This document shows positions 22,465 to 36,000 of a stretch of 64,000 bases of DNA, piece by piece (the stretch's first letter is position 1; each line of letters starts with the position of its first letter). Source of the DNA: Yamagishiella unicocca (taxonomy: Eukaryota > Chlorophyta > Chlorophyceae > Chlamydomonadales > Volvocaceae). The stretch is from assembly GCA_003116995.1 (NCBI GenBank), contig BDSL01000141.1, forward strand, positions 62,001 to 126,000, in the 5' to 3' direction. The translations under genes and the position numbers were made by a program. The notes under the pieces were generated by a model. It did no database searches, had not been told where the DNA came from, and saw only the letters and a program-made list of their open reading frames with translations.

Positions 22465-24008
22465 TCGGATTTGATCTGACCTGGTCTCACGTGACCCAGC
22501 TGGGCGGGGAGGAGCGGCATGGGGGCTGCTAGATAGGCGGCAATCTGCCCGTGCACCGGGTGTGGTGGTGGTGGTGGTGGCGGTGGCGGACCTAGGGCCG
22601 TACGCGGGGTGCAGGCGGGTGGGGAGTAAACCGTGGGTAGGGGAGGTGGGTAAGGGAGGCGGGTTAAGGGAGGTGGGGAGGAAACCGTGGGGAGTCTAGG
22701 CGGGCGGGGCAGTGCGCAAGCCCTTGCAAGGGGGGGGCAGGAAACTGCCGCAAGTAGGGTCCGCGGGATGGAGCTCGGGGGCTGGGCCGGAATCCGGGGT
22801 GGGGGACGTCGCGGAGGAGACACCGGGGTACAGCGACCCCGTAAGGCCCCGTGGTGCTGCGGTGGTGGAGTAGGGGACGGAGGAGCAACGGCCGGGCTGC
22901 CGAACACACGAGGTATCGGTCCGACACGGCGATGGCGGCGGTTGCTTGGTGATCATGGTCCTTCAAGCCCCCTTCCTCAAATGTCGAAACCGCTCTTGGC
23001 TCTTGCGTCGTACGTGCCAAGGCCCCGATTGCAGGGGGGCTGGCCTTTGCACGTCAGCAGCATCACACTTCACGCCAGCAGCATCACACTTCACACACCT
23101 TGACGCATACCGCACTCGCCGCCTGCCGCCCGCACGAAGCTTCAACCGAATTACATGGACGGAGAGACATTTTGCTCAATGGAACGGCGCGAGTGCCTAT
23201 GTATGGTGACATGTGCTTCACCAGCCAGGGTATGTTAGACTGTGATAGCCAGGCTGGCTGTCAGGTGGGGTGCGGGCCAACAGGTCAGGCTCCTCGCACG
23301 CCAGGCTCCCAACCCCCCTTATGCAGGGGCTAGTGGGAGGGGATGTGGCGACAATACATCGAGGCCAGGGGCTCACCGCCGGTGCGCACATCTTTTCCCC
23401 CACTTCCCACAACCTGCCGCACTCTCCCAAACAAGGAATATAAAACATTTAATATATGGCAGCCGACGGAGGCAGTCACCATACACGGAAGTCACCATAC
23501 ACGGAGATCCATACACGGAGGTCACCGGGTCAGATGCCTGCCTGATCAGACGCCTGCCGGGGGAGGCAAACACGTCTCCAGCAAACAAATATAGAAGGCA
23601 CTACACAGTGCCATACATGAAAGCGTACGGCGTCAGGCCCTGGTCGCCCAATCGCACTATGCACCCACCAATCCATCCACGGACGCAACGCAATATATGA
23701 ATGCGCGCCGACAACTGTACGGCAGGATCCGCCACGGCGACACGTGATGACTCAGTCCAACAACGCGCCGCGCACGCACGGCGGCCTCCCGGGTCTTCCT
23801 CAAAACCTCCCCATGCAAACATGACTCACCAAGGTACATGACTCTCTGGCCGCCCACAAACAAGCGGCCACCCCATGGACCCCCCTCCGATGACATCCCC
23901 CCCCCTCCTCCCCTCCTCCTCCTCCTCCTCCTCTTACCCGACAACCCGCACCCGCTTGTAGGGGCCACTTGTGATCCCGAGTAGAAGCCCAGCCATCGCA
24001 CTGCCGTA
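22465..24008. other. Convergent intergenic region between the two giant genes
   Basis: About 1.5 kb between the stop codons of two convergent genes. It holds GC-rich simple sequence (22560-22680) and a lower-GC stretch (23400-23620) with short atacacgga repeats. No supported coding exon was found. A reverse TGTAA (ttaca) at 23151-23155 could end the minus-strand transcript. I found no forward TGTAA near 22464. Confidence 0.5.
23151..23155 (-). terminator. Possible TGTAA polyadenylation signal for the armadillo gene
   Basis: Reverse-strand TGTAA about 855 bp downstream of the stop codon at 24009. It is the only copy noticed in the convergent gap. The distance is long, so this is tentative. 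Confidence 0.3.
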
Positions 24009-27000
24009 CTATGGCCCCGGTTCCCCGACCGCTGCCGAAGCAGCCGACGCCGACGAGCGCCCCGCCGCCAGGGCCGCCGCCGTCGCCAGCGAGCACACGT
24101 GCACCAGCCACGCCGCCATGTGGCGCATCAGCCGCTGCTCGCGCCCACGAGCCGACGCCGCCAGCTCCCCCAGGAACCCCACCACCGCCGCGTTGCCGCG
24201 CAGCGCCTCCAGCAGCACGGCCCGACCCGCGGGTCGCCTGGACGCCACGGACGACACCGCTAGCGAGCTAGCGCCGCCGCCGCCCACGCCGCTCTCCTCG
24301 CCGCCCACTCCCGACGAAGCCGCCCCCAGCGACCTCTCCCCCAGGGGCTGCGAGCCGGGCTGCGACCCCGCCCTGCTGACCGCCTCCTGGCTGCCCCGCA
24401 CGCCTCCGCCTGCTCCCGCGGCCGCTGCCGGCCATGCCAGCCCCACACTGCCCTCCAGGTCCTCCACCTCGTTCACCCCGCTGTCGCTCCGAAACACAAC
24501 AGAGCCGTACTTCATCTCCTCGGGTCCGGTCACCGCGGGGCTGTGCGCGACTATCCCCTCCGAGGAGCCCTCGCGCCCCGGGGACCCCCCTCCTGCTCCC
24601 GCTCCTCCCCCTCCTGCTGCTCCCTCCTGCATGGAAGCCGCGGAGCTCACGGAGCGGCGGCCTCGTGGCGGCTCCGACAGCTCCTTCTCCAGCGCCTGCG
24701 CGTCATCCCAGAACGACGCCTCCCCCTCCGCCTCGCCGTCCTCCGGGAACTGTTCCGCCAGCAGGTTGCAGCACAGCCCCAGCGCGGACATGCGGACCCC
24801 CTCGTGGGCCTCAGCCTCAGCCGCCTCGGAGCCGCCGCCGGCAGCAGCGGAGGCGTCGCAGCCGCCGTCGGGGCCGGCGGGCGTGCCAGGCGCCGCGGCG
24901 GCGGCGGCGGCGGCCCTGCGGCGCGCGTCGCTGCTGCGGAGGTGCGCGAGGTTGGCGCGCGGGCTAGCGGCTGCTGCTGCTGCTGCTGCGGGGGGCGGGA
25001 GCATCATCGCATCACCTGCGGGAGCTGGCAGCGCCAGCAGCCCCACTAGGCAGGCCGCCAGCCCTGCTGACGTGTCAGGTGGGTCACCACCACCAGCACC
25101 ACCAGCACCGCCAGCACCGCCAGCACCGCCAGCACCGCCAGCACCGCCAGCACCACCAGCACCACCAGCGGAGGGCCTCGGGCTGTGGCCTCGGCTGCTG
25201 CTGCCGGTAGTCACATCGGCGGCAGCATCGGCGGCGGCGGTGGCGGCGACGGCGATGGCGGAGGCTTCCGCCGCCAGCAGCCGCAGCAGCGCCGCCTTGC
25301 CGTCGGGAGTGGCTGCGAGGTTCGCCAGGGTGCCCAGCAGCAGCACCGACAGGCGCAGCAGGAGCAGCAGCGGGCTGGCGCCGCAGGGGGGACCATGGCC
25401 GCTGTGGCCACCCTCTCCGTCGCCGTTGGGCAGTGTGTCGGGCAGCTCCAGCCTGCTACTGCCGTTGAGCAGCTGGTGGCAGCGCCACAGCAGGTGCAGC
25501 GCGGTCAGCAGGAAGCCGCCCTGGAGGCTGCTACAGCCGGCGCCGCCGTTGCTACTGCCGCCGCCAGTGGAGCGCCCGGACGGCGAGGAGGCGGCGGAGT
25601 CGGTGAGGTCGGCGGCGGCGGCGGCGGCGCTACCCAGCCACTCGCCGAAGCTCCGGATCATGCCGTGTACGGCATCCCGGAGACCTCGCCCGCCGGCGTC
25701 AGCTCCCGCCGCCGTCGTTGCCGCCGCGATCGTGGGCAGCAGCAGCGCCTCGCAGGCTGCTGGGTGGGCCGCACTCAGGTTCTGGATCGCGCCGGCGGCG
25801 GCGGCTGCAGCCGACAGCGACGGCGCCAGCGCCGCCCAGCTGTCCAGCCTGCTCGCCGACGCCTCCGACGACAGCGCACCCCCCATGCTGCTGGCGTCCT
25901 GGGACATCTCGCCTGTCACACCGACTAGGCTGCCGCCGACCAGGCTGCCGCCGACCAGGCTCCCGCCGGCGGCGGCGGCGGCGCCGCCGCCGCCGTCTCG
26001 AGCCCCTGGCGCAGCCTGGGCGGCTGCCGCCTCTGGTCCGAACCGTGACGGCGCCCGCAGGGGCCCCCCCGCGCCATGCAGTTCCGCCGCCGCCGCCGCC
26101 CCCATGGAGTGCCGCGGGCCGCCCTGCCGTGCCATTGGGCTGGACGGTGAGGAGGAGGAGCCCAGAGGAGCCACCTGCGGCGTCGCCAGCGGCACTACCA
26201 GGCTGGTGATGAGGGGCGGGATGGGCGGACCGACAGCCGCAGGGGCGGCCGGCTGGCGCTGCGGCGGGGGTGGCTGAGGTGGCTGGGGGCTGCCCGCTTC
26301 AGGTTTACTGCCGCCCGGGGAGCCGGCACCCTTGGCGGGGGATTCTGCGGCGGTGTCGAACACAACCGTGCGGGGGGCTGCGGCACCGCCGGCACCAGCC
26401 CCCGCGGAGTCCCGCTCAACAGCCGCAGGCGGCGGCGGCGGCGGTGGAGCGCCTCCTGGCGCCTCCCCTTGTGACCCCGGGCTACCCCTGTGCTGCTGGT
26501 GCTGCTGCTGGTGCTGCAGCGGTGAGGCCATTAGCTGCACCGCCTGCATGTCCGCCTGCAAATCCTGCATCTCCTGCATCTCCTGCATCTCCTGCAGCTG
26601 CTGCAGCTGCTGCTGCCTCAGCCGGCGCTGCTGCAGCTCCAACAGGCGGCCGCACTCGTCCAACATGCCAGTCAGGCAGTCCAGGGTGCCGCAGCGGAGC
26701 ATGCGCTCCACGGCGCCGGAGGCGGTGGCGGCGCCGGCGCTGTCGGGCGGGAGGTCCAGTGACGGGGGGGCGGGGGGCCCGTTGGCGATGTTGCCCAGGG
26801 CCACTGCGCAGTAGGCGCGGACCTGTGAGGGAAGTGGTTGGTTGGTTGGCGGATTCGTTGGTTGGTAAGTACGGTTTGTCAGTTACTTGGTTAGGGAAAC
26901 GGTGAACGGTATAGCAGAAAGCAGTCGTGCACACGTAGTATGCACACGCATGTGCGTTAAGAGGTGGTAGTTAAAAGTGTGCAGCGTCAGCAGCAAAGGC

Positions 27001-30000
27001 GAGCGGCAAGGTACTGTGTGTCGTGCGGTGTCGGTAAGATTGGTTGAGACCCTCGGGTCGCTTCCCCCCCCACCCGGCCCCACCCGGGGCCCCGCCCACC
27101 TGCATCTCCCTCGACCGCAGCGCGGCCACCAGCGCCTCCACGAGTCCCGACCCACGGGTCATTGCGGCGCAGGCCGGCCAGCCCCCCGCGGAGCTGAGGG
27201 TGCTCAGCAGCATGGCCGCCACTCCGCACACGTCACCCAGGGGGCAGCCCAGCAGCCGGGACTGCGGGAGGGGGCCCAGGGGGGACAAGGCGGGCAGCGG
27301 GGGGGGGGTATATCGGTATGCTGCGAAAATACACACATCATCATCGTCAACCGTGTCACACCGAATGAGTGACGGATAAGGGCAGGAAAGGACGTGTGCT
27401 GCGAGGCAGCGGCGCGGCCCAGCAGGCGGGCGAAGACGCGAGTGGGGGTGGAGGCGGCGTCCTTGGATGCTGGCATACGGATATCCGAGCGCTCAGTGCT
27501 AGTGGTCAGGCCGTTATCGACTCGGGGGATGGAATGGCATGGGGTGAATGCACAGCCGCGCCCATGACGCGCTCCGAGGCAGCATCTTGGGGCAGCAGGC
27601 GGCGGTGGCTACCTGCTGGCAGCGCCTTCCGGGTAACCCCTCCGCACCCCGGGTAACCCCGGGTACTGCGACTGCGGAGTAGCGCCCCCTAACCCCATCA
27701 GAGCCATCCCCCCGGGACCCACCGCCGTGTCCATTAGGCCGGGCAGCTGCAGCAGGGCAGCTGCACCCCCCGGCTCCCCCGCCAGGTGGGCCAGGGCGCC
27801 CACCGCCTGGGGCCCGGGGGGAGGGGCGGGGGAGGGGAAGACGGGTGCGCAATGCAGGTTTGGAAGAAGTGGGGCGGAACGTGGCAGCTGCTGGGGGCGG
27901 CTGACCAGGAGTTAGTACACGTTGAGCAGGCAAGGTAGCTGGTCCTGTGTCCCCCCCCCTGCAGCCCCACGGCCCCCCCCTGCAGCCCCCCCGCCTCCCG
28001 CCCCCCTGCAGCCCCACGGCCCCCACCTGCAGCCCCAGGGTGAGTCGGAGGTCCCCGGCCGCTCCCACCATGGCCAGCGCAGCCGCCCTAGCCTGAAGGA
28101 GCCCGGGTCAAAGGGCGGGGGGTCAGGATCGCAAATGGCGGGAGGGTAGGGCGGGAGGGTAGGGCGGGGTCACAGAAGGGCTGTGAGGCCGCATTGGGTG
28201 GTGGGGCTGCGGCCGCCCTCGGTTTGAGGCCGCCCTCGGTTTGTCGGCCGTGGATTCGCAAATTCTCTTATCACCCCTCCACACACACATCCACGGGTTT
28301 CCCTCGAACCCCACACACACACACAGTCAGCAGCACAGCGGCCCTTAGCTGCGAGGGATCATGTCCGCAGGTGGCGGCCCCCCTCCCGAGGGATCATGTC
28401 CGCAGGTGGCGGCCCCCCTCCCGAGGGACCATGTCCGCAGGTGGCGGCCCCCCTCCCGAGGGATCATGTCCGCAGGTGGCGGCCCCCCTCCCGAGGGATC
28501 ATGTCCGCAGGTGGCGGCCCCCCTCCCGAGGGATCATGTCCGCAGGTGGCGGCCCCCCTCACGGCTCCTGGTACGACATCCGCATACCCGGCTGACACCC
28601 GCCGCCCCCGGGACAGGACCCGCCCCAGGAGCCCACACCACCCGCCTCTCCTCCCCCCTCACCTGCTCCTGCGGATCAACCTCCTTGGAGCGCTGCCTCG
28701 CACCAGCACCTCCCCCTCCGGGCCCTCCCCCTCCGGGCCCTCCGCCGCCTCCACCTCCTCCGCCTCCTCCGCCTCCTCCGCCTGCCTGCCCCGCCGCAGC
28801 CGCCGGGTGTCGCTCCATCCCGGTCCCCTGACCTCCCCCCGCATGTGCCCGCCCGCGGCCTCCCACTGCGGCCGCTGCGCCCCCTCCCGCCCCCCCTTGC
28901 CCCTGCTGCCCGTGGCCCCCCTGCCCCTGCTGCTGCTGGCTGCTGCTGCCGCCCGTCGCTCCCGGCAGCGCCAGTGTGGCCAGGTCCAGCAGGGCGCCTA
29001 GGAGGCCGTTGTCGGGGGAGAGCAGCTCGGGCATCTCGGAGGCGCCAACGCCGCCCTGTCCGGCAGGTTCCGGAGCGGTGGGGGAGAAAGCGGGACGGAG
29101 CGAGAGGGAATGGGGCGAGGTACGGGAGGAAGGGAAGGGGTCCAAGGTGAGAAAGGCGCTCCATAGCGGTAGGCGGAAGGGTCGCAGTCAGAGAGGGGCG
29201 CTTGTTCGTTTTTGAGAGGTGGGCGCGTCTGGCCCCCGTCACAAACTCATGAGTCACAGATCCCTGGGTCACAGACACGCCGCCTGCTCCCCTACAGCTC
29301 CCCGCCCCGCCCTGCCCCCCCCCGCCCCTTCCCTCCCCGCCCCGCCCCTCCCCCCCGCCCCTCACCTGCACCGCCAGCTGCCCCAGGGTTGTCGCCGCGA
29401 ACACCCGCGCCGTGGCGAAGCGGGCCCGTGTGCCCCCCCGGGTGCCCCGCCGCACCAGCAGCAGCATCACGCGGTGGGCGGCGGTGTCGGAGCGGATCTG
29501 GGTGCGCCGGGGGAAGAGGGGGTGGGCGGGAGGAGGGATACAGGCCAGCAACCGGTAAGCCGACGCAAAGAGGAGACGAAACACAAGCGTAACACAAGCT
29601 GGAGGAAGAGGGCGGAGCCGGCAACCCTACAGGCGTTGTACCCACCCATCCCTTGCTTGGTGCTTCACTTGGAGGGCTCACCTGCTGCGCCCAAGCTCTG
29701 CACAGCGGGTTAGAGACCAGCGCCCACACCGCGGCGGCGGCGTGACCCGCAGCCACGTCCAGGACGCCCGGCGGCGCGCCGCTGCCCGGAACTGCGCCGC
29801 CGCCCTGGCCGTACGGCAGCGGTTGCAGCGTGGGCAGGACGAGCAGCTTGACCAGGCTCTGGCAGCTGCTGGCGGCGTACTCGGGGAAGCGGCCTGGGGG
29901 GTGGGTTTTGGGGGGGAGGTGGGGCAGGCAGGAAGGAGGGCAGGGCAGGGCAGGGGCGTGTTGGCGAGGTGGAGGCGGAGGGGAGTGAGGGTCAAGGGCA

Positions 30001-33000
30001 GGCGGGTGGTGGGAGATGTGGTCCCGACTTGTACATGGGGAGTAAGCGGGAAGCCAGCAGGGCAATAACCCCCTCCCAATGCCGTGACCCTTCTCCTCCC
30101 CCTACTAGAGCTTTCTACGTACACTCACCCACGACCCCCAGCACTGCCAGCTGGCCGACCACCCCCGCTGCTGCCCCCGCAACATCAGCACCCATGCCGG
30201 CATTGCCAGGGTCGCCTGCGGGCGGGCGGGAGGGAAGGGGCAGCGGGAAGGAATGGCGTCTAGGGTTTCGGAGCCACACGGATTCCTCGTACGCGGGGTT
30301 CGTCGAAACGGTACCCGATGCCTCGTGCATGGATTGGCTCCCTTATGAACGCGGTCAACACAGTCAACAAGACACGTCTTTCCCTATGTGTTTCGGCACA
30401 GGGGTCCCCTCTGAAACCCCCCGCCCGCCCGTCTGTTCTACACGGTTTTTCTCGCATCCACGGGTCTTCCTCGCACCCCCCCCCCCGTCCTCACCCGCCT
30501 CCTCCGCGCTGGTGAAGTCCCCCCAGGCCATGAGGTCCATTACGTGGTCCACCAGGCGAGCCAGGCGGGCGGGGGAGCCGGGGGCGCCGGGGCCGGGGGC
30601 GGGAGGCGCGGGGGGGGCGGGGCCGCCGGTGGCGGCGGCGGCGGCGGATGAGAAGTTGGTGGACTTGACCGGCCTGCCCTGCAGGCTGTGCAGCGCGCGC
30701 GGCCCCACCGCCACCAGCAGCTGCTTGAGCGCCTCCAGCACCGCCACCGCCGCCATGCGCTGCCTGCGGGGCCGCAGCGGCGCCAGCGGGTCCTGCTCCG
30801 CGGCGTGGCGGCTGGGGCCGGGCAGCGCAAGCACCAGAGCCACCAGGGTGGCCATGGCGTCATGCAGGGTGAGGCTGGTCTGCAGGGCGGGGGGAGAGAA
30901 GACCCAGGGCGGGGTGGGGTGGGGGGGCGTAAGGGGGTATGCCGTTTAGACGAGATGACGACAGGGTGGTGGCACATCTAGGAGGCGTCATGAACCACCG
31001 TGGCCGCCACCGTCCAACTTGGGAGGTCCTGGTGGACTCGACAGGACTCGTGGGAGGTCCTGGTGGACTCGACAGGACTCGTGGGACGTCCTGGTGGACT
31101 CGACAGGACTCGTGGGACGTCTTCCGCACCCCGAACCCTCACGCCCCACCTCCTCCACCCACCCCACCCCTCCCCTCCAAGCACCCCAACCACTCCACCC
31201 CACCCCCTCCACCCACCTTTGCCAGCACCGGGTGGCTCATCGTGTTGGCCAGCAGCACACACACGAACAGCCTCAGCCTGCTGCTGACGCGGCGGCTGAG
31301 CACCCAGTCGGCCCCCGCTGCCGCCCCCGCCCCCGGCCCCCCCGGCGGGCCCCCCCCGGCTCCCGCCTGCAGCACCAGGCTGCGCGCCAGGGCCCACAGC
31401 GGCGGCAGCAGCAGCTCCTGGTCGGCGACCATGGCCTCGAGCCCGCACCGGTCACCAGACAGGTTGGCCAGAGCGGCGGCGGCGGTCAGCTGGGGGAGGA
31501 GGAGAGGGTTTGGTGGGTGTATGTGTGTGTGTAGAAAGGGGGGTCAGGCGGGGGGTGGCGTAAAAATCGGTTACACGACATGGGTCGGATAGGAGGCGCA
31601 TAGTCGTCGGACACCTAGTTTGTGGGCGCATGCTGGAGCACTTGGATGACTACCAAGGAACCGGTGGAGGCGGCCCGTCATCGGCCGTTTAAAGGAAAGG
31701 AAAGGCGTGGAGGGGGGTGCAGGTGGGTGGGGCTGTGGCGCCCTGCGGTGGTCCAGGTCCTAAAGAGGGACTCGACCTGCCAAGGCGGGTGGCCCTGTAC
31801 GCCAGGCGCACAGATATCTAGTCAGAGACCAGTGCGTGTGTTCTCAGATCCTCGCTCCGCTGCCCACCAGCTCCCACCAGCTGCCTGCCAGCTGGACGCA
31901 CTTCACGACATCGACATACCGCTACACGCCCAACATCACCAACTGCTCTAACGGTAAGCCCCGCTGCGACGGAAGACCACGACGGCTCCACCTCCTTCCC
32001 CCCCTGCCGGCCCCCCCCCCCGGGCTCCCACCGGAGGACGTACCTGCACCGCTTGCACGCGGCCGGATGAGTCGGAGGCCCCCGGCTGCAGCTGCGGCTG
32101 CTGGGGCTGCGTGCCTTCGCCAGCTCGGCCCCCTGCCGCTGCCGCCCCTGCCCCCCCTCCCCCCGCCAGCGCCCGCACCAGGCAGGGCACCGTGGAGGGG
32201 TCCGAGGCCAGCTCCTGGCGGCCCCGCTCGCTGCCAGCGAGGTTGCGTACGGCAGCTGCACGGGGGGGGAAGAAGGTTCGGCGCCATCGGCGGCGGCGGT
32301 GGCAGGTTTGAGGGCGGGGTTGTGTTAGGGTTCGAGGGCGGAAACGGGGTTTTAACCCCGGGGGGACGGAAAGGGGCAAGAGGGTTACCCCACCTCCCAG
32401 CTGCCCCGCCCCACGACAGCAGCCGCCGGGCCACAACCGCCACGTCGCCTTGCCCCCACCCGGGTTAGCACCCCTCCTTCCGGCCCCCTTGCTCCCCCTT
32501 CCTCCCGGCCTTCTCCCTTCCCCCCTGCTTCCCCCAGCTTCCCCCACCCCGCCTTCCCCCCGCCCGCCCGCCCGCCCTGCATCTCAAAACGTCTGTCCTA
32601 AGCGGTTTTTCTTTCGTCCACGGCGGGTGTTCCTTGCCGCCCGCCCGCCCCCCACCCACCCAGCAGCGGCTCCAAGTGCGCCCCCTCCTGCTCCAGCTTG
32701 CTCTCCCGCAGCTGCCGCACCAGCTCGCGACCCACTCCGCGAACCCCGGCGATGATGGCGGCGGTGGCGTTGTGCCCCGCCAGGTTGCCCACCAGGCCCG
32801 CGGCGTACAGCTGGATGTCCAGGGGGCGGATCTGGAGGCGGAGGGGGGGGGCCGGGGGAGGGGGCGGGTTGCGCGGCAGCGGGGGAGGGGGCGGGTTGCG
32901 CGGCAGCGGGGGAGGGGGCGGGTTGCGCGGCAGCGGGGGAGGGGGCGGGTTGCGCGGCAGCGGGGGAGGGGGCGGGTTGCGCGGCAGCGGGGGAGGGGGC

Positions 33001-36000
33001 GGGTTGCGCGGCAGCGGGGGAGGGGGCGGGTTGCGCGGCAGCGGGGGAGGGGGCGGGTTGCGCGGCAGCGGGGGAGGCGCAGCGCAGCGGGCGGCTGGTT
33101 TCGGAGCTGCACCTCTACATGGTGGCGGCGGTATGACGCCGGCCGCTGCATGACACCCAGGACCAGCCGCGCCCGTCCGCACTCTCCCCGCCACGTAGCC
33201 GCCCTGCAGGGGCCCTAAAGCCCTAACACGCATACACATCCAAAGCCAGGAGCTCTGAGAGGCACTTCGTGCCCCCTACCCCTACCCCTACCTTCCCCCC
33301 CACCCTTCCAAGCTACCTCCCCCCACCCTTCCAAGCTACCTCCCCCCACCCTTCCAAGCTACCTCCCCCACCCTTCCAAGCTACCTCCCCCACCCTTCCA
33401 AGCTACCTCCCCCACCCTTCCAAGCTACCTCCCCCACCCTTCCAAGCTACCTCCCCCACCCTTCCAAGCTACCTCCCCCCACCCTTCCAAGCTACCTCCC
33501 CCACCCTTCCAAGCTACCTCCCCCACCCTTCCAAGCTACCTTCCCCCACCCTTCCAAGCTACCTCCCCCCACCCTTCCAAGCTACCTTCCCCCACCCTTC
33601 CAAGCTACCTCCCCCACCCTTCCAAGCTACCTTCCCCCACCCTTCCAAGCTACCTTCCCCCACCCTTCCAAGCTACCTCCCCCCCACCCTTCCGACTACC
33701 TCGCTAGCCCGCACCTTCAGCGCCGCCAGCAGCGCCGGCTGCAGCGCCTTGAGGCTGGCGAACCTGGCCGCCACCGCCGCACTGCGCGACAGCAGCGCCA
33801 CCGCCGCCACGCTCCACAGCAGCTGGTGCGCGGCCTGCTCCAGGATGGCCACGTCGGGCAGCTCGCCGCTGCTGTTCTGGAACAAGCTGCCGCTGCCGCC
33901 GCCGCCGAAGACGCCGGCCTTGAGCGACGAGCCGGGCCCCGCCGCCGCCGCCGGCGCCCCCGAGCTGCCCCGCAGGCAGCGAGCCAGCAGGTCCGCCGCC
34001 GCCGCCATGACGTCCAGCAGCGCCGCCGCCAGCCCCTCCACAGCCGCCAGGGAGGAGGCGGCGCCGCCGTCGAGCCGCTGTACGAGGGCCGCGAGCACAC
34101 CGACGGCCTGCAGGCGCGGCGTGTACCATTTCGATACGTGGGTGGGTGGGGGGCATTCGGGATCGGGAAGTTGCGAAGGGGGACGAGTTCTACCGATTCA
34201 CATAGGGAAGGCGACATGTGGGTTATAGGGGTCATATAGGGGTCACCAGCATTGGGACGGAGCCGGCCATCCCCCCCGCCCCAGAATCACCTGCTCACCA
34301 CCCTCCCTCCTCCCTCCTCCCCTCTCCCTCCCCCCGCCCACCTGCGCCCTCACTGCCGTGTCCAAGGCGCTGTGCCCCGTAGGCCCCTGCCGCAGCACCA
34401 CCACCAGGCTGTGGGGGACGCCGGAGCCGCCCACAGCCGCCGGGCCCCCGGGGGAGGCCACCAGCGCCCACAGCGCCGCCAGCCCCAGACCCTGGGGGCC
34501 CCGGCCGCCCTCCCGCAGCAGCGAGTCAAGCGCGCTGGGGGGAGGAGGGTCCGTACCGTGTGGGCGGCGGCGGCGGTGAGAGGGGGAAGAGAGAGGCAGG
34601 ATTGGGGAAAGGAGGGGAAAGGTCTACTGAGCGGGGGGGACTCTTGGGGTGCACGGATCGTCCACCACCGCAGACCCCTCCCGCTCCATCCCAATACCAG
34701 CGTCCCTCATCCCCCTTCCCGCTCCCATCCCCCCCGTGACCCCAGCGCAGGCCCCACCACCACCAGCACCACCGGCACCATCCCTGCCACGACCAGGCCC
34801 CACCTTAGCAGGCCGCCGCTTCCAGTTCCCTGCGGCGGCAGCAGCGGGCGGGTGGTGTGGGGTGCCAGCGCCACCACCAGCTGCGCCGCCAGGGTGCGGA
34901 CGTCCGTCACCCCCCCGACCCCGACCATGAAGGAGCCGCTGCTGGCCAGGGAGAGGGACAGCAGGGGGGTGCCTGGGGGGGGGGATGGAGGGTGTGGAGG
35001 GTGGGAAGGAGGTCAAGGGAGGGCGGGGCTCACAACGCCAGGCCATCTCGGGCATGAATGGCCTAGGTGGAAAGGATCCTAATGGTTTCTGGTGTCAGTG
35101 TTTTAGGGTTTCAATGTCAAACCGGCCCCCCCGCCCCGCGAAACACCTTTCCTCCGCCGTCCCTCTGCTCCCGATTCTCCTCCCCTGGAGCGGTGCTGCC
35201 CCACCTCCCCACCCACCAGGTGGCCCACTCGCCCCCGGCCCCGCGGCTGCACCGCCGCCATCGCCCGTGCCCCTCGAAATGTTCCTCCGCAGCTCTCCGC
35301 CGCCACCGCCGCCGCCACCACCACCGCCACCGCTACTGCTGCTCCCCGCGTGCTGCCCCTGCGGCCCCTGCCCCTGCTGCTGCTGCTGCTGCCCCGCGTT
35401 CTGGTGGCCCCCCTGCTGTTGGTGCTGCGGGTTGTGCGCCTCCAGCAGCGCCCTCAAGGTCACAACTGCGTCTTCCTCCAGAAGCGAGTCCAGGGCTTCG
35501 GCCAGACGGGGGTGGTTGGCCAGGCGGGCCTGACAGCAGGGCGGGGGCCGGGGGGCGGGGGGGGGGCATGAAAGGAGAGCCGTAAGTCAGCACTGAAAAG
35601 CGAAGCCGATTAGGAAACGCTTGATACGATTAGGAAACGCTTTGTACACTTGGAATTACGGGGGGGGGGCTGCAGGATAGGAGAGGAGGGGCAATTTGGT
35701 TCATTCCATTTGCCCACTTCGCAACCATGCCGCATCGGGCGGGCATCGGGATGCTAACAGAAATCGAACCCAGCGCTGGATTTGGCACCCGTGTGCCCCC
35801 CCCTGGACCCCCTCCGACCCCCACATCACCGCGCCCCAGCTGCCCACCTGCGCCCAGCCGTTGTGCGCCAGCTGCAGCAGCACGTCGAGGCCGGTGAGGC
35901 TGGCCTCCGCATCCAGATGCAGCCGGTCCTGAAGCTCGCCCACCATGCCCTCAGCGGCGCCGCCGCCGCCGCCGCCCCCGCGGGTGGGCTGCTTGTCCAG

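Noticed and set aside
23971..26277. 768-codon plus-strand open frame opposite the last armadillo exon
   Set aside because: It is the antisense shadow of a GC-rich coding exon. It is Ser/Pro/Ala-rich without domain features, while the minus strand gives in-phase splicing and armadillo-like helices.
28353..28562. Regular 35-bp repeats as a CRISPR-like array
   Set aside because: No unique spacers between units and the host is a nuclear genome; it is a plain tandem repeat.
33269..34228. 319-codon plus-strand frame rich in Pro/Ser/Tyr/Leu
   Set aside because: First half is the 21-22-bp repeat, second half is antisense to armadillo exon 18.
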